DNA of 62,960 nucleotides from NCBI RefSeq assembly GCF_944327175.1, contig NZ_CALVGT010000024.1, positions 1 through 62,960 on the forward strand. The letters are read 5' to 3'. The position numbers and the translations under genes were made by a program. The notes under the pieces were generated by a model. It was not told the origin of the DNA and searched no databases. It was given only the letters and a program-made list of their open reading frames with translations. This stretch comes from an uncultured Lactobacillus sp. (GTDB lineage: Bacteria; Bacillota; Bacilli; Lactobacillales; Lactobacillaceae). Positions 23,163 to 31,155 of this stretch are shown here, in pieces. Every line of letters starts with the position of its first letter. The stretch's first letter is position 1.

Positions 23163-23960
23163 ATGACTTCATTAAAGCAGCAATTGCTGGCCGTTAAAGG
23201 CGGCCGGAACTTCCGTGAACTGGGCGGCTACCAGACCGTTTCCGGCAAAAAGATCAAAATGCACAAGCTGATCCGGAGCGGGCATTTAGCCGACCTGCTC
23301 AAGGAAGACCAGGAATACCTGCGCCGCTACGGCCTTAAATACGACATCGACCTCCGGACCAGTTTTGAAAGAAACAAGCAGCCGGACCGGAAGATCGCGG
23401 GCGTTGAGTACTTTGCCGACCCGGTTTTCGATGAGGACTTGACCAACTCCACCATGAGCATTTCCGACATGGCGAGAGAAAGCCAGGATCCAGGCTGGGG
23501 CTACCAGCGGATGCTGTGGGCCTACAAGAACATGGCAACCGGGAAGAACGCCAACAAGGCCTACCAGCACCTGTTTGAAGTTCTCCTGGCTAATGAAAAA
23601 GACGGCGAGAGCGTTCTTTTCCACTGCACGGCTGGGAAAGACCGGACCGGTTTCGGGGCAATCCTGATCTTGACGGCCTTGGGCGTACCGATGAAAACCA
23701 TTGAAAAAGACTACCTCTTCACTAATGAAGTAATCAAGGACTTCGTCAGCCAGCTTTTGGCCAAGGAAAAGGCCGCCGGAGCTGATGACAGCCTCCTAGC
23801 GACCTTCCGCGATTTGCAGACTGTGCAGCCGGACTACTTCAAGTACCTGCTGAATGTCATCAACCGGGACTACGGCAGCATCAATGCCTACCTTCACCAG
23901 CAGATCGGTCTCTCTAATGCTGACCTATTGGATTTGCGAACGATATACTTGGAGAAATAA
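23163..23960 (+). CDS. Tyrosine-protein phosphatase (PTP, Tyr_phosphatase3 type)
   Basis: A 265-residue protein with the P-loop HCTAGKDRTG (nucleophile Cys155, Arg161). The N-terminus GGRNFRELGGYQT and LIRSGHLADL and the DLRTSFER segment are the typical family features. Such enzymes dephosphorylate phosphotyrosine, and in some bacteria phosphoinositides. No signal peptide, so likely cytoplasmic. AAAGGATTC lies upstream of the ATG. It is convergent with the EIIA gene (8 nt apart) and no tyrosine kinase or polysaccharide genes are beside it, so the target is unknown. Confidence 0.9.
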   Translation: MTSLKQQLLAVKGGRNFRELGGYQTVSGKKIKMHKLIRSGHLADLLKEDQEYLRRYGLKYDIDLRTSFERNKQPDRKIAGVEYFADPVFDEDLTNSTMSISDMARESQDPGWGYQRMLWAYKNMATGKNANKAYQHLFEVLLANEKDGESVLFHCTAGKDRTGFGAILILTALGVPMKTIEKDYLFTNEVIKDFVSQLLAKEKAAGADDSLLATFRDLQTVQPDYFKYLLNVINRDYGSINAYLHQQIGLSNADLLDLRTIYLEK

Positions 23961-23969
23961 GCGCCAGAA

Positions 23970-24449
23970 TTAAAAGCCCTCTTCCCGCAGGGCAGAGTAC
24001 AAGCCGGCAGGATCAGTCTGGGCAAAAATCCAACTGAGGGCTGCTGGTTCAGCCTGGCTGAGGAAGGTCATGGTTCTGGCTAAAAGTTCAGCCTGGCCGT
24101 CTGCCTTTTGGTCCAGCAGCATGAAGCAAAAGCCAACTGGCAATTCGCGGCTGGGATCGACCATGCTCTTGAAGCTGACCGGGGCCAGCAGCTTAATGGG
24201 AACGACCCGCTGCTGCTTGACGAAGCAGCCTTCCGTGTGCGGAAAAGCCAAGTTGGGGAGACCCGGGGCCAGATTGCAGCTGGCCAGGCCGGTCGGAAAG
24301 TCCTCTTCTCTGTCCACCACCTGGTCTAAAAAGCCGGCCGCTACCAGCCCCTGCTCTAGCAGCTTTTTGTAGACTTGGGCAAACATGTCAGCCCGGTCTT
24401 CGGCGCGCAAAACAAAACAGCTTTCCGCTTTTAAGAGTTCTTCAGTCAC
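23970..24449 (-). CDS. Orphan PTS EIIA protein (fructose/galactitol type)
   Basis: A 159-residue EIIA domain of the PTS_EIIA_2 family. The phosphorylated histidine is in LAFPHTEGC (residue about 71), with GLVAAGFLDQVVDREEDFPTGL before it, the usual layout. EIIA accepts phosphate from HPr and passes it to EIIB; no EIIB or EIIC gene is nearby, so it must serve a permease elsewhere or act in regulation. The start is GTG with AGGGGTGG about 8 nt upstream. The sequence is richer in Cys than usual (four). Confidence 0.82.
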   Translation of the reverse strand: MTEELLKAESCFVLRAEDRADMFAQVYKKLLEQGLVAAGFLDQVVDREEDFPTGLASCNLAPGLPNLAFPHTEGCFVKQQRVVPIKLLAPVSFKSMVDPSRELPVGFCFMLLDQKADGQAELLARTMTFLSQAEPAALSWIFAQTDPAGLYSALREEGF

Positions 24450-24622
24450 TTTTAGTCCACCCCTTTTTTCAAAAATACAACTACTTTTATTATAAGCTTT
24501 CTAGCCCCTCTCGACTTCGCCAAGGCTTAATTTTTGACTAGTCAGCCGGGGCGGAAAATGGTAAAGTTATTCTAGAAAAAGAAACACAATATCTCGCCGC
24601 GGACATGAAAGGAATACAAGAT

Positions 24623-25096
24623 ATGCCAAAAAAGACGATCTACTTCGGTGCCGGCTGGTTCACTGACCGCCAAAACAAAGCCTACAAGGAAGCCATGGAA
24701 GCCCTCAAGGAAAACCCAACCATTGACCTGGAAAACAGCTACGTGCCTTTGGAAAACCAATATAAGGGCATCCGGGTTGATGAACACCCGGAATACCTGC
24801 ATGACAAGGTTTGGGCTACGGCCACCTACAACAACGACTTGAACGGGATCAAGACCAACGACGTCATGCTGGGTGTCTACATCCCTGACGAAGAAGACGT
24901 CGGCCTGGGCATGGAACTGGGTTACGCCTTGAGCCAAGGCAAGTACGTCCTTTTGGTCATCCCGGATGAAGACTACGGCAAGCCGATCAACCTCATGAGC
25001 TGGGGCGTCAGCGACAACGTGATCAAGATGAGCCAGCTGAAGGACTTCAACTTCAACAAGCCGCGCTTCGACTTCTACGAAGGTGCCGTATACTAA
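24623..25096 (+). CDS. ntd: Nucleoside 2-deoxyribosyltransferase
   Basis: A 157-residue enzyme that moves 2'-deoxyribose between purine and pyrimidine bases, part of deoxynucleoside salvage. From memory it is nearly identical to the structurally known L. leichmannii enzyme: MPKKTIYFGAGWFTD start, GLGMELGYAL with catalytic Glu98, and the FDFYEGAVY C-terminus that completes the neighbouring active site in the hexamer. The ATG is at the MPKK start with AAAGGA upstream, as in the known protein; a six-codon longer frame is rejected. It has its own terminator and is divergent from the EIIA gene. This gene is the best species marker in the window. Confidence 0.97.
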   Translation: MPKKTIYFGAGWFTDRQNKAYKEAMEALKENPTIDLENSYVPLENQYKGIRVDEHPEYLHDKVWATATYNNDLNGIKTNDVMLGVYIPDEEDVGLGMELGYALSQGKYVLLVIPDEDYGKPINLMSWGVSDNVIKMSQLKDFNFNKPRFDFYEGAVY

Positions 25097-25114
25097 AAAC
25101 AACTATATCTAACA

Positions 25115-25157
25115 AAAAGCCTGCCTTCCGCAATTTTGGAAGATAGGCTTTTTTCTT
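25115..25157. terminator. Bidirectional terminator between ntd and nagA
   Basis: AAAGCCT-CTTCC and GGAAG-AGGCTT form an interrupted stem around a GCAATTTT loop. T runs follow in both directions (TTTTTTCTTT on plus, TTTTTGTT on minus). Confidence 0.85.
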
Positions 25158-25165
25158 TATACTTA

Positions 25166-26314
25166 TTATTCTTCCCAGCGGATTTCCCCGTTCAAGTAGG
25201 TCTTCGCTAGGGACATATCATCCTTCAGAATCAAGAAGTCAGCTGGCAGGCCCGGACGAATTGCCCCGCACTTGTCCAAGAGGCCTTGGCTGCGGGCCGG
25301 GTTATAGCTGGCCATCAACACAGCCTCTTCCTTGCCAGCCAAGCCCCAGTCAACCAGGTTCTTTACCCCATCCTTCAGCTGCAAGACGCTGCCAGCCAGG
25401 TTGTCGCCATCCTTCAAGCGCGCCATCCCGTCCTTAACGTATACTGGCAGTTCACCCAGCATGTAGTCGCCATCCGGCATCATCCCAGCTTCCATGCAGT
25501 CAGTGATCAAAACGATATGGTCCTTGCCTTTAGCCGCCAGCAGGGCCTTGATGGCGCTAGGCGTGACATGGTGGCCATCGGCAATCAGTTCGTTGTCCAT
25601 ATTCTCCAGGGCCATGGCCGCGTTAGCGATGTTTGGCTGGTTGTGGGAGAAGTCCGGCATCCCGTTAAAGGTGTGGGTAAAAATCGTCGCCCCAGCCTGC
25701 GCGGCTGCCTTAGTCTGGTCGTAGCTGGCGCTAGAGTGGCCCAGGGCTACCTTGACTCCCCGGCTGACAGCATAGCTTACAAAAGCTGGCGTTCCAGGAC
25801 GTTCTGGCGCAAGAGAGATTTTCTTCAGCATCCCCTTTGACGCTTCCAGCCACTTGTCTAGTTCTGCCGGACTTGGGTCCATCATGTATTTTGGATTTTC
25901 CGCCCCCGCGTGTTCTTCCGTGAAAAATGGGCCTTCAAAATGGATCCCTTGAATCTTAGCCCCGCTCTCTTCTCCTTGGTGAGCAGCAAACATCCGGCAG
26001 ACTTCTGACAATTGCTCGCTCGACGCGGTCACTGTCGTTGGCAGCCAGCTGGTTACCCCGGCACTCAGCAAGGCTTCAGACAAGCGGTTGATCCCCTCCC
26101 AGTCGCTCTTCATCACGTCTTCCTTGACAGAGCCGTGGATGTGGGTATCGACATAGCCCGGAGCCACACTGAAACCAGTATAGTCCACCGCGTCCGGCAC
26201 TTGGCTACCTTCTGGCAGGTAGGCCCCGAATTTACCATCAACAATCTCTAAATAGCCGCCTTTTTCCCGGCCGTTTGGCAGGTAAAACTGATCAGCATGA
26301 ATGTAATAGCGCAT
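25166..26314 (-). CDS. nagA: N-acetylglucosamine-6-phosphate deacetylase
   Basis: A 382-residue amidohydrolase that removes acetate from GlcNAc-6-phosphate, feeding amino sugars from wall turnover into glycolysis or wall synthesis. Metal and catalytic motifs are PGYVDTHIHGS, GIHFEGPFF (metal Glu), LGHSSA, FTHTFNGM, ADGHHV and LITDCMEA (catalytic Asp). AAGGAG precedes the ATG by 7 nt. Its promoter at 26351-26379 is close to consensus. No nagB is adjacent. Confidence 0.94.
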   Translation of the reverse strand: MRYYIHADQFYLPNGREKGGYLEIVDGKFGAYLPEGSQVPDAVDYTGFSVAPGYVDTHIHGSVKEDVMKSDWEGINRLSEALLSAGVTSWLPTTVTASSEQLSEVCRMFAAHQGEESGAKIQGIHFEGPFFTEEHAGAENPKYMMDPSPAELDKWLEASKGMLKKISLAPERPGTPAFVSYAVSRGVKVALGHSSASYDQTKAAAQAGATIFTHTFNGMPDFSHNQPNIANAAMALENMDNELIADGHHVTPSAIKALLAAKGKDHIVLITDCMEAGMMPDGDYMLGELPVYVKDGMARLKDGDNLAGSVLQLKDGVKNLVDWGLAGKEEAVLMASYNPARSQGLLDKCGAIRPGLPADFLILKDDMSLAKTYLNGEIRWEE

Positions 26315-26350
26315 TTTTTCTCCTTAGTAAAACAATCTTTTTCTCTTACT

Positions 26351-26379
26351 ATTCTTAACTCTGTAAGTGCTTTAGTCAA
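26351..26379 (-). promoter_or_regulatory. Promoter of nagA
   Basis: On the minus strand TTGACT (26379-26374) and AAGAAT (26356-26351) are 17 bp apart, about 37 nt upstream of the nagA start. Confidence 0.65.
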
Positions 26380-26402
26380 TGCTTTGCTAAAAAATGAGCA
26401 AA

Positions 26403-26429
26403 AATAAAACTGTCCATTTCAGGCAGTTA
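26403..26429 (-). terminator. Weak terminator of the 26434-26943 gene
   Basis: On the minus strand AACTGCC-TGAAAT-GGACAGTT forms a bulged stem followed by TTATTTTT. Confidence 0.5.
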
Positions 26430-26433
26430 AAGA

Positions 26434-26943
26434 TCAGCTATTGGATTCTTTGAAGAAAAAGCCCTGCGACCGGGTCAGGTCTTCAGCAACTTTCTTCTGT
26501 TCATCCGTCAAATTGTAAAAACTTAGCCGCAAGCCGCCCTCAAAGAGCATCAATGCCAAATTGTCATGATCCTGCAAGGCAATTTTTAAACCAAGCGTTT
26601 CGCTCACGCAAAAGTGCTTGATGAGCTTGCTCAAGTCCGGGTATTCTAATTGCCTTAAAAGATCTTGATGACACAAGGAGTTCAGCCAGTCATCACCGTA
26701 ATCCACATCATACAAATAGACTTCCGCGTCATAGTAGCTGACCAGGCCCAAAATGATGAAAGAAAGCTTTTTAGAAAAAGATTTATAGTACTTTTCTTGG
26801 ATAAATGACTCAAACTCATCAAATTTATCATTTCCAGCTTGAAAGGTTACAGGAAAGAAATCAAGGTAATACCACTTACCTTCATTCTCTTCGTCATCTT
26901 TCGCCAGAATATCGTCTAGTTTATTTTCCAACAATTCTACCAT
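26434..26943 (-). CDS. Unknown acidic protein
   Basis: A 169-residue protein not recognised. It is acidic and aromatic-rich with no signal peptide; a mildly hydrophobic stretch (KLSFIILGLVSYYDAEVYLYDVDYGDDW) lies near residues 60-87. Codon use is more AT-rich than the sugar genes around it. No clear ribosome binding site was seen before the ATG, so the true start could be internal. It resembles the type of protein found as an immunity partner or solitary cytoplasmic protein in Firmicutes, but no toxin gene is beside it and this is only an impression. Confidence 0.6.
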   Translation of the reverse strand: MVELLENKLDDILAKDDEENEGKWYYLDFFPVTFQAGNDKFDEFESFIQEKYYKSFSKKLSFIILGLVSYYDAEVYLYDVDYGDDWLNSLCHQDLLRQLEYPDLSKLIKHFCVSETLGLKIALQDHDNLALMLFEGGLRLSFYNLTDEQKKVAEDLTRSQGFFFKESNS

Positions 26944-27093
26944 TCATCTAACCCAAAAATAAACACAGGCATATAAATTAGATATGCTTTATAAATTATC
27001 AATTAAACTGGGCAACCTGTTTCCAACTCCTGTCAATTATAATCCTCATCACCCAAACTGGTATAGGCTATTTTTTCCAATTTACCGGCTTTT

Positions 27094-27103
27094 TGGCTAT
27101 AAT
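27094..27103 (+). promoter_or_regulatory. -10 promoter element of the GH31 gene
   Basis: TGGCTATAAT has a perfect TATAAT (27098-27103), 36 nt upstream of the start codon; no convincing -35 hexamer was found. Confidence 0.5.
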
Positions 27104-27139
27104 TAGATTAGATATTTCATGATATAAAGGAAAAAGATT

Positions 27140-30100
27140 ATGACTGCAGACCTGCAAAATTCAAGACATCAATTAGGAAGACTGGTTGGCGTCAATAAGC
27201 GTGAAAATTACTATGAGCTTCATTACGCGACCGGCGAGATCGCCCGCGTCTACTTGATCGCAAGCGGCATCTTCCGCTACTGGCTGGATCCAAGTCAAGA
27301 ATTTGCCGAAACTGACGACATGCTGGTCAAAGGCATTGAGCCCGACCCGCAATGTTTCGCCCGGGCCACGGCCCACGCGACCAGCGACATGTTCATCATC
27401 ACCACTGGCAGCTGCAAGCTGATCTTCCAGCAAAAAACCGGCAGCTTCAGTATCTTTGACGAGTCTGTCCACCGGCCGCGGATGGTCCAGGCTTCCGCCC
27501 TCGAACTGAGCGGCAAGCACAGCATCGAAATCCTGAAGCAAGGGCAAAACGAATACTACTACGGCGGCGGGGTCCAAAACGGCCACTTCAGCCACAAGGG
27601 TGAAAAAATCACCATCAAGACCGACGGTATCACCGGGGCTGACGGCGTTCTAGCAGCTGTCCCCTTCTTCTGGACCAATGCCGGCTTTGCTGAACTACGC
27701 AACACGACCGCGACTGGCCACTATGATTTCGGCCGACAAAATTCCCAGCTCACCATCCTCAGCCACCGGACCCCGGTCTTTGACAGCTACTATATAATAG
27801 GAAACTCTCCGCAAGAATTGCTGTCCAGCTTCTATTATTTGACCGGTAAACCCTTCATGCTGCCAAGCTACGCCCTCTCCTTTGGCCACCTCGGCAACTT
27901 CATGGACGGCTCCTGGCAAGAAGCTGACGGCAAGGGCCATGAAGCTGTCCGTTTTGAAGACAACCGCTACTATTCAAGAAAGAAGGAAAGCAGCGGCCGC
28001 CTGCCTAGCTTAAACGGGGACAAGGACTACCAGTTCTCAGCCCGGGCCATGCTGGACCGCTACCAGCGCTGGGGCTTCCCATTATCCTGGATCGTTCCTA
28101 ACTACGAAAGCCAAACTGCTGCCAAGCCCGATGACTTCGCGGCCTTTGCCAGCTATGCCCAAAGCCGCGGCTGCCACCCCGGCTTCTGGAGTGAAAAGGG
28201 CCAGCCCTTAGCCCACCACAGCGAATTTGCCGCGGTCGACGACCCAAGCAGCGACTTGACCGCCGTCAATTCCGACCTGGCTAAGGAAAATCCAAAAGCC
28301 AAGCCCCTCAGCCTGGTCCGCGACAGCCTCCTACCTTACCAAAGCAAGGCTGCCCTGGCCTTCGGCGATGTCAGCGGCGACTGGTCCAGCATTAAAACGC
28401 AAATCTCTACCTTATTAGGTGCCGGTTTGTCCGGTCTGCCCTTCATCGGAGCAGCGGCTGGCGGCAAACATGGTCAGGAAAATGCCCAAGTTGCCGTCCG
28501 GGACCTGGAGTGGAAGACCTTCACCCCACTTTTCTTCGTTATCGACGACCAAAGCCCTCTCAGCAAGACGCCTTTTGCCTTCAACAACAAGGTCTCCCGG
28601 ATCATGAAGGCCTACCTTGGCTTGCGCGAACAGCTGAAGCCTTACCTTTATGCCCTCAACCGCCAGGCCCAGGACGGCCTGCCCCTGGTCCGGCCTCTGC
28701 TTATGGCATTTCCACATGAACAGGTTGGCTACGGCCGGGATTTTGCCGATGAATTCATGCTGGGTGACCAATTGCTTGTCGCCCCAATCGTCAACGGGAA
28801 GTCTGATAACCAAGGCATGAGCGTCCGCGACCGGATCTACCTGCCTGACAAGCAGACCGTCTGGATCGACCTCTTTACCGGTGACCGGCTAATGGGCGGC
28901 CGGGTCTACAACCGGCGCAAATACCCCCTTTGGCAGTTGCCCGTCTTCGTCAGAGGCGGCAGCATCTTCGACCTGGGCAACCGGCGCTTCGTCCTCTACC
29001 CGCAAGGCGACTCCACCATCAGCACCTACAGCGACAACGACCAAAGCGACTACAAGCACAACAGCGCCCAAACCGTTATCCGCACCCATGTGGCCGACAG
29101 CAAGCTGCGCGTAATCATCGAACCAACCACCGGCTACTACCCGAACATGGCCATTAAAGAGCAAACCTTCCTTTATATATACTGTGACCAGCACCCAGAT
29201 GAAATCCAGCTCCGGGCTGGTGACGAGGAAGTCATCACTTTGACTGAATACGGCACGCCGGAAACCCTGCAAAGAGCTAAGGAAGGCTTCTACTACGACA
29301 ACAAGTTCTGCTGGCCGGAAGGCTTCAAGGATCTGGGGGCAACTCCCCGCCCGGCTTTGATCATCAAGCTGCAAGAGCGGGACATCAAGCAGGAAAAGCT
29401 GGAAATCCTGGTCAACAACTTCCGCTTCGCTAATGAGCAGCTGGTTCACCAGATCACCGACGCCGCCCTGCCCCTGCCGGGCAAGGTCGAAGTCGACCGG
29501 GATAAGATCAGTGCCCACTCTCTTACGATCAAATGGGCCCAGCGGACGCCTAGCGTCCAGATCGAATTGAACGGCCTGCTCTACACCGGGATCAGCGGGA
29601 ACATCTTTACCTTTACCGACCTAGCCGCTGACACTGGCTACCGGTTGCGCCTGCGCTATAAAGCCGGCTATAAGGTATCCGAATGGTCCGACTTCTTGCA
29701 GGTCAAGACCAAGCAGAACCCACGGGACTTTATCATCTCCAATGTCAAAGTCACTTCTAGCCAGGAAAGCGCAAGTGGCCACCAACTGAAAAATCTCCTG
29801 GACCGGAGACTGGCAACCGACTGGCAAAGCGTTAGCAAGCCAAGTGAAGACCAGCCGCTGACTTTGACCTTCAGCTTCCCGGACCAAACGGAATTAAACA
29901 AGCTGATCTACCTGCCAAGAGCCAGCAGCCGGGATGGACGGCCTTTAAAGATGCGGGTGGAAATCTCCACCGATGGGGAAAACTTCACCAGCTACGGATC
30001 TGACTACCAGTTCAACAGTGACTACAAGAACAAGGTCATTGGCCTCAGAGGGGTCAGCGCCAAGGCTGTCCGCCTTATCATCCTGGAAACGACCGGCGAT

Positions 30101-30145
30101 TACGCGGCCGCCAGCCGCATCGACTTCTACCGGCCCCTTAAATAA
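27140..30145 (+). CDS. Large GH31-family glycosidase/transglycosidase with C-terminal FN3 and F5/8-type domains
   Basis: A 1001-residue protein without signal peptide, so intracellular. An N-terminal beta domain (to about 240) is followed by the GH31 barrel (about 245-560), a DUF5110-like region, an FN3-like region (about 780-855) and a C-terminal F5/8 type C (CBM32-like) domain (about 865-1001). The acid/base motif is recognisable (FGDVSGDW, Asp410, followed by GAGLSGLPFIGA). The nucleophile region does not carry the usual WxDMNE; the best candidate is Asp372 in SSDLTAVN, which could align with the TDVAWVG nucleophile of 6-alpha-glucosyltransferase-like GH31 enzymes. It lies beside the maltose cluster but is transcribed toward it, with its own promoter and terminator. 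Activity on alpha-glucans is plausible but unproven. Confidence 0.78.
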   Translation: MTADLQNSRHQLGRLVGVNKRENYYELHYATGEIARVYLIASGIFRYWLDPSQEFAETDDMLVKGIEPDPQCFARATAHATSDMFIITTGSCKLIFQQKTGSFSIFDESVHRPRMVQASALELSGKHSIEILKQGQNEYYYGGGVQNGHFSHKGEKITIKTDGITGADGVLAAVPFFWTNAGFAELRNTTATGHYDFGRQNSQLTILSHRTPVFDSYYIIGNSPQELLSSFYYLTGKPFMLPSYALSFGHLGNFMDGSWQEADGKGHEAVRFEDNRYYSRKKESSGRLPSLNGDKDYQFSARAMLDRYQRWGFPLSWIVPNYESQTAAKPDDFAAFASYAQSRGCHPGFWSEKGQPLAHHSEFAAVDDPSSDLTAVNSDLAKENPKAKPLSLVRDSLLPYQSKAALAFGDVSGDWSSIKTQISTLLGAGLSGLPFIGAAAGGKHGQENAQVAVRDLEWKTFTPLFFVIDDQSPLSKTPFAFNNKVSRIMKAYLGLREQLKPYLYALNRQAQDGLPLVRPLLMAFPHEQVGYGRDFADEFMLGDQLLVAPIVNGKSDNQGMSVRDRIYLPDKQTVWIDLFTGDRLMGGRVYNRRKYPLWQLPVFVRGGSIFDLGNRRFVLYPQGDSTISTYSDNDQSDYKHNSAQTVIRTHVADSKLRVIIEPTTGYYPNMAIKEQTFLYIYCDQHPDEIQLRAGDEEVITLTEYGTPETLQRAKEGFYYDNKFCWPEGFKDLGATPRPALIIKLQERDIKQEKLEILVNNFRFANEQLVHQITDAALPLPGKVEVDRDKISAHSLTIKWAQRTPSVQIELNGLLYTGISGNIFTFTDLAADTGYRLRLRYKAGYKVSEWSDFLQVKTKQNPRDFIISNVKVTSSQESASGHQLKNLLDRRLATDWQSVSKPSEDQPLTLTFSFPDQTELNKLIYLPRASSRDGRPLKMRVEISTDGENFTSYGSDYQFNSDYKNKVIGLRGVSAKAVRLIILETTGDYAAASRIDFYRPLK

Positions 30146-30176
30146 ACAGTAAATTTCGATATTTTTAGACAAAAAA

Positions 30177-30218
30177 ACAGTGGAAAGCTTCGTAAGGAAG
30201 CTTCCACTGTTTTTCTTT
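30177..30218. terminator. Bidirectional terminator between the GH31 gene and malG
   Basis: ACAGTGGA-AGCTTC and GAAGCT-TCCACTGT form a long stem with a one-base bulge and 5-nt loop, flanked by TTTTTCTTT (plus) and T7 (minus), so it can stop both converging transcripts. Confidence 0.9.
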
Positions 30219-30295
30219 AATTGAATCCGAGATATTCTCAGATTCTTTTCGCTGAGAAGGCAAGGATTGAATGAAATGTTGTTTGGGTTTGTGTG

Positions 30296-31153
30296 TTAAC
30301 CCTTGTCAGCACCTGCAGTAATCCCACTGACGTAGAACTTCTGCATGATGACGAAGAGGATCGTGATTGGGATAGCGATGATGACACAGCCAGCCACGAA
30401 TTGGGCGAAGTAGGCCGTCGCGCTCCCCTTTGAAGAAGAAAGCATGTTGTACAGACCATACGCGATCGTGTAGGTCTTTGGGTCACCTGAAGTTGAGAGG
30501 ATGATCCCGGAGAAGATGAAGTCTACCCATGGTGCCATGAAAGTCGTTAAAGCTGTGTAGACGATCATTGGCTTGGAGAGCGGCAGGCCGATCTTAGTGA
30601 AGACCTGCCATTTGGTTGCCCCATCCAGTTCAGCTGCTTCATCCAGTGACCGCGGGATAGTGTCGAAGAAACCCTTGGCAACGTAGAAGCCAAGGCCGGC
30701 ACCACCGACGTAGACCAGGATCAAGCCGCCCAGGTTCAGCATGTTCAGCCCCTTCAAGATGTAGTAAAGGGCGATCATGGACATGAAGCCAGGGAACATA
30801 CCCAAAACCAGGGCAATCTGCAGGAATGGCTTGCGGAGTTTGAAGCGTAAGCGGGACAGGACGTAAGCAACCGAGATTTGGAAGAAGGTTGACAGAGTGG
30901 CGGAAATGATGGCCACGAGCAAAGTGTTGATAATCCAGTGCAGGTATGGGAACTGGGAGTTGGTAAAGATCCCGATATAGTTCTGTAAGCTCCATTTTTC
31001 AGGGAAGAAAGTTGAGATAAAGCCAGTGTCGTTGTATGAGAAGCTGGCCAAAACGATCCAGAGGATGGGGATCAGCCACAAAATTGCTAAAATCGTCAGC
31101 AATAAATATCTGAAGAAAAGGGATACTTTTCTCTGGTTAGAGTAAGACTTCAA
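30296..31153 (-). CDS. malG: Maltose/maltodextrin ABC permease MalG
   Basis: A 285-residue permease with six hydrophobic segments. The EAA loop is EAAELDGATKWQVFTKIGLPL, which docks on the ATPase MsmK. The C-terminus FYVSGITAGADKG is the usual MalG end. It pairs with MalF to pass maltodextrins delivered by MalE. The start lies 2 nt after malF, so the two are translationally linked. It is the last gene of the mapA-pgmB-msmK-malEFG transcript. Confidence 0.93.
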   Translation of the reverse strand: MKSYSNQRKVSLFFRYLLLTILAILWLIPILWIVLASFSYNDTGFISTFFPEKWSLQNYIGIFTNSQFPYLHWIINTLLVAIISATLSTFFQISVAYVLSRLRFKLRKPFLQIALVLGMFPGFMSMIALYYILKGLNMLNLGGLILVYVGGAGLGFYVAKGFFDTIPRSLDEAAELDGATKWQVFTKIGLPLSKPMIVYTALTTFMAPWVDFIFSGIILSTSGDPKTYTIAYGLYNMLSSSKGSATAYFAQFVAGCVIIAIPITILFVIMQKFYVSGITAGADKG

Positions 31154-31155
31154 TT

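Noticed and set aside
27140-30145. Calling the GH31 protein a plain maltase
   Set aside because: The nucleophile motif is not the standard one and the domain layout is that of larger transglycosidase-like proteins.
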